Shown here one piece after another: positions 46,126 through 53,919 of a DNA stretch of 64,000 nt. Under the pieces are notes generated by a model that saw nothing but the letters and a program-made list of their open reading frames with translations, was not told the DNA's origin and ran no database searches. Origin of the DNA: Bacteroides zhangwenhongii (GTDB lineage Bacteria > Bacteroidota > Bacteroidia > Bacteroidales > Bacteroidaceae); assembly GCF_009193325.2 (NCBI RefSeq), contig NZ_CP059856.1, positions 2,232,001 through 2,296,000 of the forward strand, given 5' to 3'. Within the stretch, counting starts at the first letter, position 1. Each line of letters starts with the position of its first letter. The position numbers were made by a program, and so were the translations under genes.

Positions 46126-46401
46126 ATGTCAGACATTAACGTACAATCGCAAGAGGAACTACTTCACTTTGCAAGTGGCCTCACCAATCTGAGTCAAGGA
46201 CTCATCACCAGTTTTTCGCAAGCCAATGCCGAGATGGATCGTGTGAACGAAGGATGGCACGATGAACAGAATGCACGCTTCATGAATCAGTTTCGTCAAG
46301 CTACTGCCGCCATACACAATATTGCCGGCATGATGGATGAATATAGCGCCTACATCCGTCGCTATGCCGCTGCCATCGAGGCTGCACGAAACGTAAGATA
46401 A
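46126..46401 (+). CDS. WXG100-like small helical protein (W-x-D variant)
   Basis: A 91-residue, all-helical, signal-less protein. A turn with Trp44 (NEGWHDEQNARF) lies at the midpoint between two helices, just where WXG100/ESAT-6 proteins have W-x-G at about residue 43. Here the motif is W-H-D. The C-terminal helix ends RRYAAAIEAARNVR and has no clear YxxxD/E export signal. The ATG at 46126 was chosen over a TTG four codons earlier. Position directly after the FtsK-like gene and size both fit a type VII substrate. It could instead be a structural partner that never leaves the cell. Confidence 0.75.
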   Translation: MSDINVQSQEELLHFASGLTNLSQGLITSFSQANAEMDRVNEGWHDEQNARFMNQFRQATAAIHNIAGMMDEYSAYIRRYAAAIEAARNVR

Positions 46402-46413
46402 CACCGTAATTCT

Positions 46414-46929
46414 ATGAGTGACGTATCGGTACATGACATTTCCGCCCTCTATTCCTACATTAGCCGAGCGGATACATTAGTTTCTTCTGTGCAACAAATT
46501 GCCTTGGTGATAAGTCAGCGCATACAGTTCACACGCGACAATGCACGGGCTACAGTGGCTACTATTGAGGCTGAAATAGAGGAAATCGATGAGGAAAAAA
46601 TGGGAATAGATGAGTGTATTAACGACCTTAGGTCTCAATTGCGAGACCTCGACGCCGAATCCGACCCTGATGGCAGCGAACGAGCTTACTTGCAGCAGGA
46701 GCTAAGTGATGAACGAGTTGAACTAGCCGAGGTACGCGAACGTCTTCGCCTACGACAAGATGACCTACGCCAGGCTCGCGTTCTGCAAAATCGAGTGGAA
46801 GCCATTTGGATAGACGTGGGAAACCACTTGACTAATCTTCAAGGAATGCTACCCGCTATGGTGAACCGCTCTACGGAGTTTATACGTAAGTATATCAGCT
46901 ACTTGCAGCAGGCACAAAGCCAGCGATAG
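46414..46929 (+). CDS. Coiled-coil protein of the cassette
   Basis: A 171-residue, highly charged helical protein. A long heptad-rich coiled coil (about 48-128, IEAEIEEIDEEK then AYLQQELSDERVELAEVRER) is enclosed by an N-terminal helix (about 5-45) and a C-terminal helix pair (about 128-171). Near residue 132 the sequence IWIDVGNHL again gives W-x-D. No signal peptide. It lies 12 bp after the WXG100-like gene. It may be a longer family member (as LXG-type proteins are to WXG100) or a tether between components. Function unknown. Confidence 0.7.
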   Translation: MSDVSVHDISALYSYISRADTLVSSVQQIALVISQRIQFTRDNARATVATIEAEIEEIDEEKMGIDECINDLRSQLRDLDAESDPDGSERAYLQQELSDERVELAEVRERLRLRQDDLRQARVLQNRVEAIWIDVGNHLTNLQGMLPAMVNRSTEFIRKYISYLQQAQSQR

Positions 46930-47007
46930 TAGCATTACCCTTTGGCGGATTCTTGGTTGTGCTCTCCTTCCTTACTAAATTGATTGAATGAATAATATGC
47001 TACAGTT

Positions 47008-47229
47008 ATGTACGAAGTAATACCTATCGAAGAATTGACCCGCATGAAAGGCGACCTCACGCGGGCGGCGAACGCTCTGAATGGTGTGTGGAACGACCAA
47101 CAGTTTGATTACTTCTGCCAGCACTACGTGCAGGAGGCGGAGAATCTCTTATATCAAGAGATAAGTCGGGTAGAAACACTCATACAAGAACTCCATGTAG
47201 CTCAATGCGAGCTGGAGAACCTTGAGTGA
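47008..47229 (+). CDS. Second WXG100-like small protein (W-x-D variant)
   Basis: A 73-residue helical protein with Trp28 in NGVWNDQQFDYFCQHY, aligning with WHDEQNARFMNQF of the first small protein: W-x-D-x-Q and then Phe at matching spacing. Helix 2 continues to the C-terminus (EISRVETLIQELHVAQCELE). It is shorter than typical WXG100 (about 100 residues), mainly in helix 1. Last gene of the cassette, 78 bp after the coiled-coil gene. It may form a heterodimer with the 91-residue protein. Confidence 0.65.
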   Translation: MYEVIPIEELTRMKGDLTRAANALNGVWNDQQFDYFCQHYVQEAENLLYQEISRVETLIQELHVAQCELENLE

Positions 47230-47842
47230 ATAGTCCTGAAAGTTGAATTAACAGATGATTACCATGACGGATGAGATGAACCATATTTGTGATATTTATA
47301 AATTGAAATTGACAAATTGAATTTGTGGAACTTGAATAAATATATATTCTAATTCTGCTTGCCCCCACTTTTTAATTAAGGTTCACCTGTTTCACTATCA
47401 TATCAATCTACTGTATCATTGCACATTACAATGAAACCAAACCTAAAAAACAAGAAAATTTTGCTTTCATCGGTTTCACTTTAGGCAGAAAAAAACATTC
47501 CAACAGTATTCCGAAGAAAAGAGAGGCAGAATAGAGAAAAGCATAGCTTTATATCTTTCATTATGCAACTTTATTTCAGCCATTAATATCCATGGTGAGT
47601 ATATATACGTGATAGCCATATATATCCACCGTCTCAGATATTAACACCCATCATCTCAAGTATTAATACTCATCATCTTAAGTGTTAACATCTATCGTCT
47701 CAAGTATGAATAGCCCCAAAACAAATTTTTCGAGGTGAAACCGGTGAAAACTGATTTAAAAGATAAGTGGAAACGACTTCCAGCCTTGCCCAGCGGCACC
47801 GAGCAACCATACGGACACAATTATATCAGACTACGAAATACC
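47230..47842. other. Intergenic region behind the cassette
   Basis: There is no gene here. It holds three copies of a 14-bp element TTCAYCKGTTTCAC: 47382-47395 and 47466-47479 on the plus strand, 47735-47748 inverted. Four 22-bp repeats (47627-47714) follow. The rest is AT-rich. No terminator with a clear U-run was found after the last cassette gene. Confidence 0.6.
47627..47714. repeat. Four 22-bp tandem repeats, right flank of the cassette
   Basis: Units at 47627-47648, 47649-47670, 47671-47692 and 47693-47714 share the core TCTCAAGTATTAA. Units have central dyads such as AGTATTAATACT and TGTTAACA. The third and fourth units match the left-flank copies at 40368-40411. Confidence 0.7.
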
Positions 47843-48475
47843 TCAATCAAGCATCCACGTCAATACAAAATCAGGATGGATGCGATAGCCTACGGTATAA
47901 ACCGTCCGCTGCTCCGTCACCAACTCCTGAACTTGAAATTCGCCCTCTTCCAAAGGAACAAAATGCGACAGACGGAGTTTACGCAAGTCGGCATCCGCAT
48001 CGTTCATACGTTTGAAAATGGTTTCTTTGGCCGACCAATGCAATAACATACTCCACGTCTTATCCCCCAGATAAGACTCTACCTGTTCATCTTCACGAGT
48101 AAAACGTTCAAAAACCCTCTGCACACGAATACCGTATCGCTCAATATCAATCCCCACAGGAGCCACGTCACACAATATCACCGCCACATATCCTTTCGTA
48201 TGAGAAATACTAATATAGAAAGAATGATCGGAAAGAAAAGGTTTGCCTTCGGAAGAGTAAACAATCTCTTTATCCTCCTGCAGCATCGCATATAACAAAA
48301 CACGGACAGACAACCACTCCCTCTTCCTCTGTTCGGAAGCAAAACGTAGCAATTCCTTTTCGCAAGACAACTTCCGTGTAGAAGGTAAAAGAGCCAACAG
48401 CACATCCAAAGATTCTTCCATCTTCCACACAGCCCACTGCCTGTCATCCGTCTTATGTTGCAGAAATAACGCCAT
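47843..48475 (-). CDS. 4'-Phosphopantetheinyl transferase (Sfp/AcpT-like)
   Basis: A 210-residue cytoplasmic enzyme that moves phosphopantetheine from CoA to a Ser of an acyl carrier protein. Motifs: SISHTKGYVAVILC (about 112-125), VGIDIERYG with metal-binding Asp (about 132-139), and WSAKETIFKRM with Glu/Lys (about 170-180). Size and motif order match the Sfp-like half-domain pair. It is 41 bp after the GldE gene, as the end of a minus-strand unit. The carrier protein it serves is not in this window. Confidence 0.88.
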   Translation of the reverse strand: MALFLQHKTDDRQWAVWKMEESLDVLLALLPSTRKLSCEKELLRFASEQRKREWLSVRVLLYAMLQEDKEIVYSSEGKPFLSDHSFYISISHTKGYVAVILCDVAPVGIDIERYGIRVQRVFERFTREDEQVESYLGDKTWSMLLHWSAKETIFKRMNDADADLRKLRLSHFVPLEEGEFQVQELVTEQRTVYTVGYRIHPDFVLTWMLD

Positions 48476-48516
48476 TCTCCGTTTGCCCGATTATGCTTTC
48501 GTAAGTATGTCTTCCA

Positions 48517-49869
48517 TCACTCTTTCTCTTCTCCTATCTCCGATTCCTTTGGCAAAATCGTAAACTTCACTTTCAAGATACGGCGACTGTCCATCTCCAA
48601 TACTTCAAATTCATAATTATGATAAGTCACCTTCTCGTGTAAGGCAGGAAATTCCCCCTTTATCTCAAGCAACATACCAGCCAAAGTATCCGCATCCCCT
48701 ATCACCTTCTCAAACTCATCTTCGTCTACTTTTACAATCTTATAGAAATCGGTCAATTGTGTCTTCGCTTCAAAAATCCAAGTATGGTCGTTCAATACAA
48801 CGTATGTACGTTCTTCATCGTCATATTCATCATGAATCTCACCCACAATTTCTTCAATAATATCTTCCATCGTCACCAATCCGGACGTTCCTCCGAATTC
48901 ATCAACAACAATGGCTATATGAATCTTATTCGCCTGAAAATCACGCAACAAGTCATCGATCATCTTCGTCTCCGGCACAAAATAAGCCGGACGAATCAAC
49001 GATTGCCAACGAAAGTTATCTCCTTTGTTCACATGAGGCAGAAGATCCTTGATATACAACACTCCCTTGATATTATCCCGCGAACCGGAATAGATAGGAA
49101 TACGCGAATAAGCATTCTCAATGATACATTGCATCACCTCCTTGAAAGGTGTACGGATATCCAAATCGACCATATCCAGACGTGATGTCATCACCTCCTT
49201 CACTGTTTCTCCGCCAAAACGGATAATACCTTCCAAGATATTATTCTCCTCAGACAGTTCCGCCTTATCTGTCAGTTCCAATGCGTGCGACAACTCGTCA
49301 ACAGAGATATTATGACTCTTTTTGGCGAAATGCTTATTAAGAAAAGCCGTTGAACGTACCAAGACAGTAGCCACCGGACGGAATATCTTCTCTAGATAAT
49401 AAATTCCCGGTGCGGAGAAACGGCAAAAAGCCAAAGTTTTCTGTGCTGAATAGATCTTCGGCATTATTTCACCGAACAACAATAACAGAAAAGTAAGTAT
49501 TACAGTCAGTATAAGAAACTCTGCCAATGGAGAATGGAAGATAAACACATTCATGAAAAAGAAATTGCAGAGCATGATAATAGTCACGTTCACAAAGTTA
49601 TTAGTGATCAGTATCGTCGCCAGAAGGCGTTCGGAATCACCAAGAAGTGCACTTATTTTTTCATCGGAAGGATGATTGCGTTCGTCAATATCATTCCGGT
49701 CCGAAGGGGAAAGCGAGAAAAAAGCTATTTCAGAAGCCGAAGCAAAACCGGAAGCAAGCAGGAGCACACCAGCCAATACTATGGCGATAATAGCAGAGAT
49801 AGAAGGAGTAAGTACGGTAATACCGTCGAAAATGCCAGCTAACTGGCTTAAATAACCATCTGAGTCCAA
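48517..49869 (-). CDS. gldE: GldE-like CNNM/CorC-family membrane protein
   Basis: A 450-residue protein with a DUF21/CNNM transmembrane domain (helices at about 24-48, 85-115, 118-142), two CBS domains (about 215-340, e.g. YSRIPIYSGSRDNIKGVLYI and IAIVVDEFGGTSGLVTMEDI) and a C-terminal CorC/HlyC domain (about 360-440). The family handles divalent cations. In Bacteroidota this form is called GldE by homology to gliding proteins, although Bacteroides does not glide. It lies 77 bp after ssb and likely shares its transcript. Confidence 0.85.
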   Translation of the reverse strand: MDSDGYLSQLAGIFDGITVLTPSISAIIAIVLAGVLLLASGFASASEIAFFSLSPSDRNDIDERNHPSDEKISALLGDSERLLATILITNNFVNVTIIMLCNFFFMNVFIFHSPLAEFLILTVILTFLLLLFGEIMPKIYSAQKTLAFCRFSAPGIYYLEKIFRPVATVLVRSTAFLNKHFAKKSHNISVDELSHALELTDKAELSEENNILEGIIRFGGETVKEVMTSRLDMVDLDIRTPFKEVMQCIIENAYSRIPIYSGSRDNIKGVLYIKDLLPHVNKGDNFRWQSLIRPAYFVPETKMIDDLLRDFQANKIHIAIVVDEFGGTSGLVTMEDIIEEIVGEIHDEYDDEERTYVVLNDHTWIFEAKTQLTDFYKIVKVDEDEFEKVIGDADTLAGMLLEIKGEFPALHEKVTYHNYEFEVLEMDSRRILKVKFTILPKESEIGEEKE

Positions 49870-49946
49870 AGATTCTATATTTTAGTTAAACAAAAGATAA
49901 TGTGCCTATAAGTTTGCGAAAACCAGTCGGCACACTACCATATTAT

Positions 49947-50414
49947 CTAGAACGGCAAATCATCCGCCGAATTATCTTGTATTGATTGAGCCTGCGATTG
50001 CTGTGACTGTTGCGGCTGCTGTACCGGAGTGGCAACGGGTTGCTGCGTGGAAGCTGTAGCTCCCGCACTGGGGTTAGTTCCTTTCGGAGTCAGCATTTCC
50101 ATATTATCTACATAAATTTCTGTAGTATAACGGGTAGCACCAGCCTGGTCTGTGTACGAACGGGTTCTAATCTTTCCTTCCAGATACAACTTGTCACCTT
50201 TGTGTACGTATTTGTCTACAATCTCAGCCAAACGGTTGGATGCAACGATATTATGCCACTCTGTCCTGTCGGGAATCTGAGTCCCATTTGCTAACGTATA
50301 ACCGCGTTCTGTTGTTGCCAACGGAAAAGTAGCTACAGCCGAGCCTGCATCGAAGTATTTTACACGTGGATCCTGACCCACGTTTCCTAACAATATCACT
50401 TTATTTACTGACAT
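49947..50414 (-). CDS. ssb: Single-stranded DNA-binding protein
   Basis: A 155-residue SSB that coats single-stranded DNA in replication and repair. The OB fold spans about 1-108 (MSVNKVILLGNVGQDPRVKY; TEWHNIVASNRLAEIVDKYVHKG; LYLEGKIRTRSY). A Gln/Pro-rich linker leads to the acidic tip DDLPF that binds partner proteins. The start at 50414 is fixed by the family N-terminus and by the -7 box at 50456. Confidence 0.96.
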   Translation of the reverse strand: MSVNKVILLGNVGQDPRVKYFDAGSAVATFPLATTERGYTLANGTQIPDRTEWHNIVASNRLAEIVDKYVHKGDKLYLEGKIRTRSYTDQAGATRYTTEIYVDNMEMLTPKGTNPSAGATASTQQPVATPVQQPQQSQQSQAQSIQDNSADDLPF

Positions 50415-50455
50415 ATACGTATCAAGTTTATGATTCTTAAATTCAAATCTGCTGC

Positions 50456-50463
50456 CAAAATTA
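50456..50463 (-). promoter_or_regulatory. -7 box for ssb
   Basis: CAAAATTA on the plus strand reads TAATTTTG on the minus strand, 42 bases before the ssb start. It lies inside the longer in-frame extension and so supports the shorter start. Confidence 0.55.
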
Positions 50464-50501
50464 AACAGAATAACAATAGAATGCAAGAATTGTTATAACT
50501 T

Positions 50502-51545
50502 TTATTTCAGACCGATATACTTCTCAATGAAAGCGTGCACCAAGCGGGAAACAGCGTATCGCTCCAATTCCTCAGTTTTTATTTTTTGGAATTTACCGAA
50601 AGAAGCAGTTCCTTCGGGCAATATCACTTCATAAAAATTAGCATAAATCACCCGATGCGACAATACATGTTTTACCTCTCTGCATACCGAACGCACCACA
50701 GGTTGCTCTCCGGGTGCAAACAACGTCTGAAATTCCGGCAAAGCCAAAAACTCTTCTTCCGGCAAAGAGGATGAAGTCTCTATTAAAGGCAGTTCAAACA
50801 GATTCTTCCAGATATCATTATCCGTCCGTTTATTAATAAAGGTATGCGCGCCCGCACGTACATAGATATAATTGAAGTAACGATTCGTTGTCTTCGTCTT
50901 ATGCTGTTTCACCGGAAGCACGGTAACCAGACCTTTCGATAAAGCCGAACAGCCGGCAGATAACGGACAAAACAGACAGTCGGGTGACTGCGGTGTACAT
51001 TGAATCGCCCCGAAATCCATAATTCCCTGATTATACAGGGCAGGCTGTTTCTTGTCCAACATCTCGTTCGCCAATTCTGTAAACAGTTTCTTCCCTGCTG
51101 TCGAGTCAATCGGCGTTTCAATACCAAAATAGCGCGAAAGTACACGATACACATTCCCGTCCACCACCGCATAAGGCATATTATATGCAAACGAACAGAT
51201 GGCAGCCGCCGTATATTCCCCTACTCCTTTCAAAGCCAGTACCTCCGGATACGTTTTCGGGAAAACACCATTCATGCTTTTTGCCGCCGCATGAAGATTG
51301 CGGGCACGGGAATAATATCCCAACCCCTGCCAATACTTCATCACCTCGTCCTCCTCCGCATCCGCCAATGTAGATACATCGGGAAAGCGTCCGATAAAAC
51401 GAAGGAAATAATCATATCCTTGAGCTACACGCGTCTGTTGAAGAATAATTTCCGAAATCCATATCAAATAAGGATCAGAAGAATCACGCCACGGCAAATC
51501 ACGTTTATTTTCTTTATACCATTCTATAATCGTTTCCGTAAACAT
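50502..51545 (-). CDS. mutY: A/G-specific adenine DNA glycosylase
   Basis: A 347-residue base-excision repair enzyme that removes adenine paired with 8-oxoguanine. Features: helix-hairpin-helix LKGVGEYTAAAI with catalytic Asp in AVVDGNVYRVL, iron-sulfur cluster cysteines spaced C-x6-C-x2-C-x5-C (CTPQSPDCLFCPLSAGC), and a C-terminal NUDIX-like 8-oxoG recognition domain (about 225-345). Start 51545 (MFTETIIEWYKENKRDLPWR) matches the family. The -7 box at 51582 excludes the upstream in-frame ATG. Confidence 0.95.
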   Translation of the reverse strand: MFTETIIEWYKENKRDLPWRDSSDPYLIWISEIILQQTRVAQGYDYFLRFIGRFPDVSTLADAEEDEVMKYWQGLGYYSRARNLHAAAKSMNGVFPKTYPEVLALKGVGEYTAAAICSFAYNMPYAVVDGNVYRVLSRYFGIETPIDSTAGKKLFTELANEMLDKKQPALYNQGIMDFGAIQCTPQSPDCLFCPLSAGCSALSKGLVTVLPVKQHKTKTTNRYFNYIYVRAGAHTFINKRTDNDIWKNLFELPLIETSSSLPEEEFLALPEFQTLFAPGEQPVVRSVCREVKHVLSHRVIYANFYEVILPEGTASFGKFQKIKTEELERYAVSRLVHAFIEKYIGLK

Positions 51546-51581
51546 ATTAGCATATTGGCACATCAGTATATCTTTTTCCGA

Positions 51582-51589
51582 CAAAAGTA
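51582..51589 (-). promoter_or_regulatory. -7 box for mutY
   Basis: CAAAAGTA on the plus strand reads TACTTTTG on the minus strand, 37 bases before the chosen mutY start. Confidence 0.55.
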
Positions 51590-51674
51590 ACTCTTTTGGT
51601 TCTAAGAAATCTCTATGCAACCATTTTTTTAGAAAAATGTGTAGAATATATTTTTTTAGGAGCTTAAAAAGCTA

Positions 51675-51682
51675 TATATTTG
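51675..51682 (+). promoter_or_regulatory. -7 box for the HU gene
   Basis: TATATTTG matches TAnnTTTG and is 52 bases before the ATG at 51734. Confidence 0.65.
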
Positions 51683-51733
51683 CAGTCCAAAAAATTAGCA
51701 ATAACATAGTAATAATATTTTTTTTAAGGAAAA

Positions 51734-52009
51734 ATGACTAAAGCAGATATTGTAAACGAGATTACAAAGAAAACTGGGATTGACAAGCAGACAGTTCTTA
51801 CTACAGTAGAAGCCTTCATGGATGCTGTAAAAGATTCTTTGTCTAACGATGAAAATGTGTATTTACGTGGATTTGGTAGTTTCGTAGTGAAAAAAAGAGC
51901 ACAGAAAACTGCTCGTAATATTTCAAAGAATACTACTATCATTATCCCTGAGCACAACATTCCGGCTTTCAAACCGGCTAAGACATTTACAATTTCAGTA
52001 AAGAAATAA
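51734..52009 (+). CDS. HU-family DNA-binding protein
   Basis: A 91-residue nucleoid protein that bends DNA as a dimer. MTKADIVNEITKKTGIDKQTV forms the N-terminal helices; VYLRGFGSFVVKKRAQKTARN is the family signature; the proline-tipped arm is at IIPEHNIPAFKP. Length is standard. It precedes the 30-residue basic protein by 34 bp and the two probably share a transcript. Confidence 0.95.
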   Translation: MTKADIVNEITKKTGIDKQTVLTTVEAFMDAVKDSLSNDENVYLRGFGSFVVKKRAQKTARNISKNTTIIIPEHNIPAFKPAKTFTISVKK

Positions 52010-52043
52010 TAAACAAGAGTATTAACCCATAAAATGTGAAGCT

Positions 52044-52136
52044 ATGCCAAGCGGAAAAAAGAAGAAAAGACATAAAATGTCTACGCACAAGCGTAAAAAA
52101 AGATTAAGAAAGAACAGACATAAAAGCAAAAAATAA
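52044..52136 (+). CDS. 30-residue basic protein (AURKAIP1/COX24-like, mS38 type)
   Basis: A 30-codon gene: MPSGKKKKRHKMSTHKRKKR followed by LRKNRHKSKK. Half the residues are Lys or Arg. The KRHKMSTHKRKKRLRKNRHK pattern is that of the COX24/AURKAIP1 domain, related to mitochondrial ribosomal protein mS38, and tiny genes of this kind are annotated in Bacteroidota. A ribosome-bound role is likely. It sits between HU and a strong terminator. Confidence 0.8.
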   Translation: MPSGKKKKRHKMSTHKRKKRLRKNRHKSKK

Positions 52137-52162
52137 TTTTTAGGTCTGGATCACACAGAAAT

Positions 52163-52206
52163 AAAGAACAAACTTGCGAAGCTAATGTCTTTCAAGTTTG
52201 TTCTTT
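52163..52206 (+). terminator. Strong hairpin terminator
   Basis: A perfect 14-bp stem (AAAGAACAAACTTG / CAAGTTTGTTCTTT) with a 16-base loop, followed by GTTT. It ends the HU/basic-protein unit before rng. Confidence 0.8.
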
Positions 52207-52292
52207 GTTTAAGTAGTTAACTCAAAATGAACAATTTGTTAAAATAGTTGTTCATACAAATGAGATTCAATCAATAATAAGGAAACAAAACA

Positions 52293-53867
52293 GTGACAAG
52301 TGAACTAGTAGTTGACGTACAGCCTAAAGAGGTTTCCATCGCTCTTCTCGAAGATAAGAGCTTGGTGGAACTTCAAAGCGAAGGAAGAAATATTTCCTTT
52401 TCTGTGGGCAATATGTATTTAGGACGTATCAAGAAATTGATGCCCGGACTGAATGCATGCTTTGTGGACGTTGGTTACGAGAAAGACGCTTTCCTCCATT
52501 ATTTAGATTTGGGTCCTCAATTTAACTCACTCGAAAAGTTTGTAAAGCAGACTTTAAGCGACAAAAAGAAGCTGAACTCCATCAGCAAGGCAACCCTGCT
52601 TCCCGACCTCGACAAGGATGGGACTGTATCCAACACACTCAAGGTGGGACAAGAAGTAGTGGTGCAAATCGTAAAGGAACCGATCTCCACCAAGGGACCG
52701 CGACTGACGTCCGAAATTTCGTTTGCTGGGCGCTATCTCGTACTCATCCCTTTCAATGACAAGGTTTCCGTATCACAAAAAATTAAATCGAGCGAAGAAC
52801 GCGCCCGTCTGAAACAACTGCTGATGAGTATCAAGCCGAAAAACTTCGGTGTCATCGTCCGTACCGTAGCAGAAGGAAAACGCGTAGCCGAACTCGACGG
52901 AGAGCTTAGAGTCCTGATCAAACATTGGGAAGATGCAATGGTGAAAGTACAGAAAGCCACCAAGTATCCGACGTTGATTTATGAAGAAACCAGCCGCGCT
53001 GTAGGTTTGTTGCGTGACCTCTTCAACCCTTCTTTTGAGAACATCCACGTCAACGACGAGGCCGTGTACAATGAAATTAAAGATTACGTAACATTAATTG
53101 CGCCCGACCGGGCCAATATCGTAAAACTGTACAAAGGCCAACTTCCCATTTACGACAATTTCGGTATCACCAAACAGATTAAATCATCGTTTGGTAAAAC
53201 AATCTCTTACAAGAGTGGTGCCTATCTGATTATTGAGCACACTGAGGCGCTTCACGTAGTAGACGTGAACAGCGGCAACCGCACCAAGAATGCCAACGGG
53301 CAGGAAGGTAACGCACTCGAAGTAAATCTTGGAGCCGCCGATGAGCTGGCACGCCAATTGAGATTAAGAGATATGGGTGGTATCATTGTCGTCGACTTCA
53401 TTGACATGAATGAAGCCGAAAACCGTCAGAAGCTTTATGAACGTATGTGTGCCAATATGCAAAAAGACAGGGCACGGCATAATATTCTGCCGCTCAGCAA
53501 ATTCGGGCTGATGCAGATTACACGCCAACGTGTGCGTCCGGCAATGGATGTCAACACGACCGAAACTTGTCCTACTTGCTTCGGCAAGGGCACTATCAAA
53601 TCGTCCATTCTCTTTACGGACACTTTGGAGAGTAAAATTGACTACCTGGTCAACAAACTGAAGGTTAAGAAATTCTCGTTACATGTCCATCCGTATGTTG
53701 CCGCCTATATCAATCAGGGACTCGTTTCTCTGAAACGGAAATGGCAGATGAAATACGGATTCGGTATTAAGGTTATTCCAAGTCAGAAACTCGCTTTCCT
53801 ACAATATGTATTCTACGATACACATGGAGAGGAAATCGATATGAAGGAAGAAATCGAAATCAAATAG
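52293..53867 (+). CDS. rng: Ribonuclease G (RNase E/G family)
   Basis: A 524-residue endoribonuclease for rRNA maturation and mRNA decay. N-terminal S1 domain (about 30-130: GNMYLGRIKKLMPGLNACFVD); RNase H/DNase I-like catalytic part with metal-binding Asp in HVVDVNSGNRT (about 327) and VVDFIDMNE (about 369); zinc-link motif CPTCFGKG (about 428-435). The start is GTG at 52293, preceded by AAGGAAAC; the N-terminus TSELVVDVQPKEVSIALLED fits the family. The C-terminal scaffold of RNase E is absent. Confidence 0.95.
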   Translation: MTSELVVDVQPKEVSIALLEDKSLVELQSEGRNISFSVGNMYLGRIKKLMPGLNACFVDVGYEKDAFLHYLDLGPQFNSLEKFVKQTLSDKKKLNSISKATLLPDLDKDGTVSNTLKVGQEVVVQIVKEPISTKGPRLTSEISFAGRYLVLIPFNDKVSVSQKIKSSEERARLKQLLMSIKPKNFGVIVRTVAEGKRVAELDGELRVLIKHWEDAMVKVQKATKYPTLIYEETSRAVGLLRDLFNPSFENIHVNDEAVYNEIKDYVTLIAPDRANIVKLYKGQLPIYDNFGITKQIKSSFGKTISYKSGAYLIIEHTEALHVVDVNSGNRTKNANGQEGNALEVNLGAADELARQLRLRDMGGIIVVDFIDMNEAENRQKLYERMCANMQKDRARHNILPLSKFGLMQITRQRVRPAMDVNTTETCPTCFGKGTIKSSILFTDTLESKIDYLVNKLKVKKFSLHVHPYVAAYINQGLVSLKRKWQMKYGFGIKVIPSQKLAFLQYVFYDTHGEEIDMKEEIEIK

Positions 53868-53911
53868 ACAGAGAAACGGCGTCTCGTTGCAACGAGACGC
53901 CGTTTCTCTGT
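53868..53911. terminator. 44-bp perfect palindrome, bidirectional terminator
   Basis: Two 22-bp arms meet without spacer; the arm core is GAAACGGCGTCTCGTTG. It begins one base after the rng stop and ends 9 bp before the stop of the convergent HAD gene. It can fold as a long hairpin in either transcript. Confidence 0.8.
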
Positions 53912-53919
53912 TATTGGAA

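Noticed and set aside
40679..47229. The cassette as a type VI secretion system
   Set aside because: There are no Hcp, VgrG, TssB/C or ClpV-like proteins. The small proteins are helical hairpins with a central Trp, not tube or sheath proteins.
47627..47714. A CRISPR array in the right-flank repeats
   Set aside because: Tandem units have no unique spacers and vary between copies.
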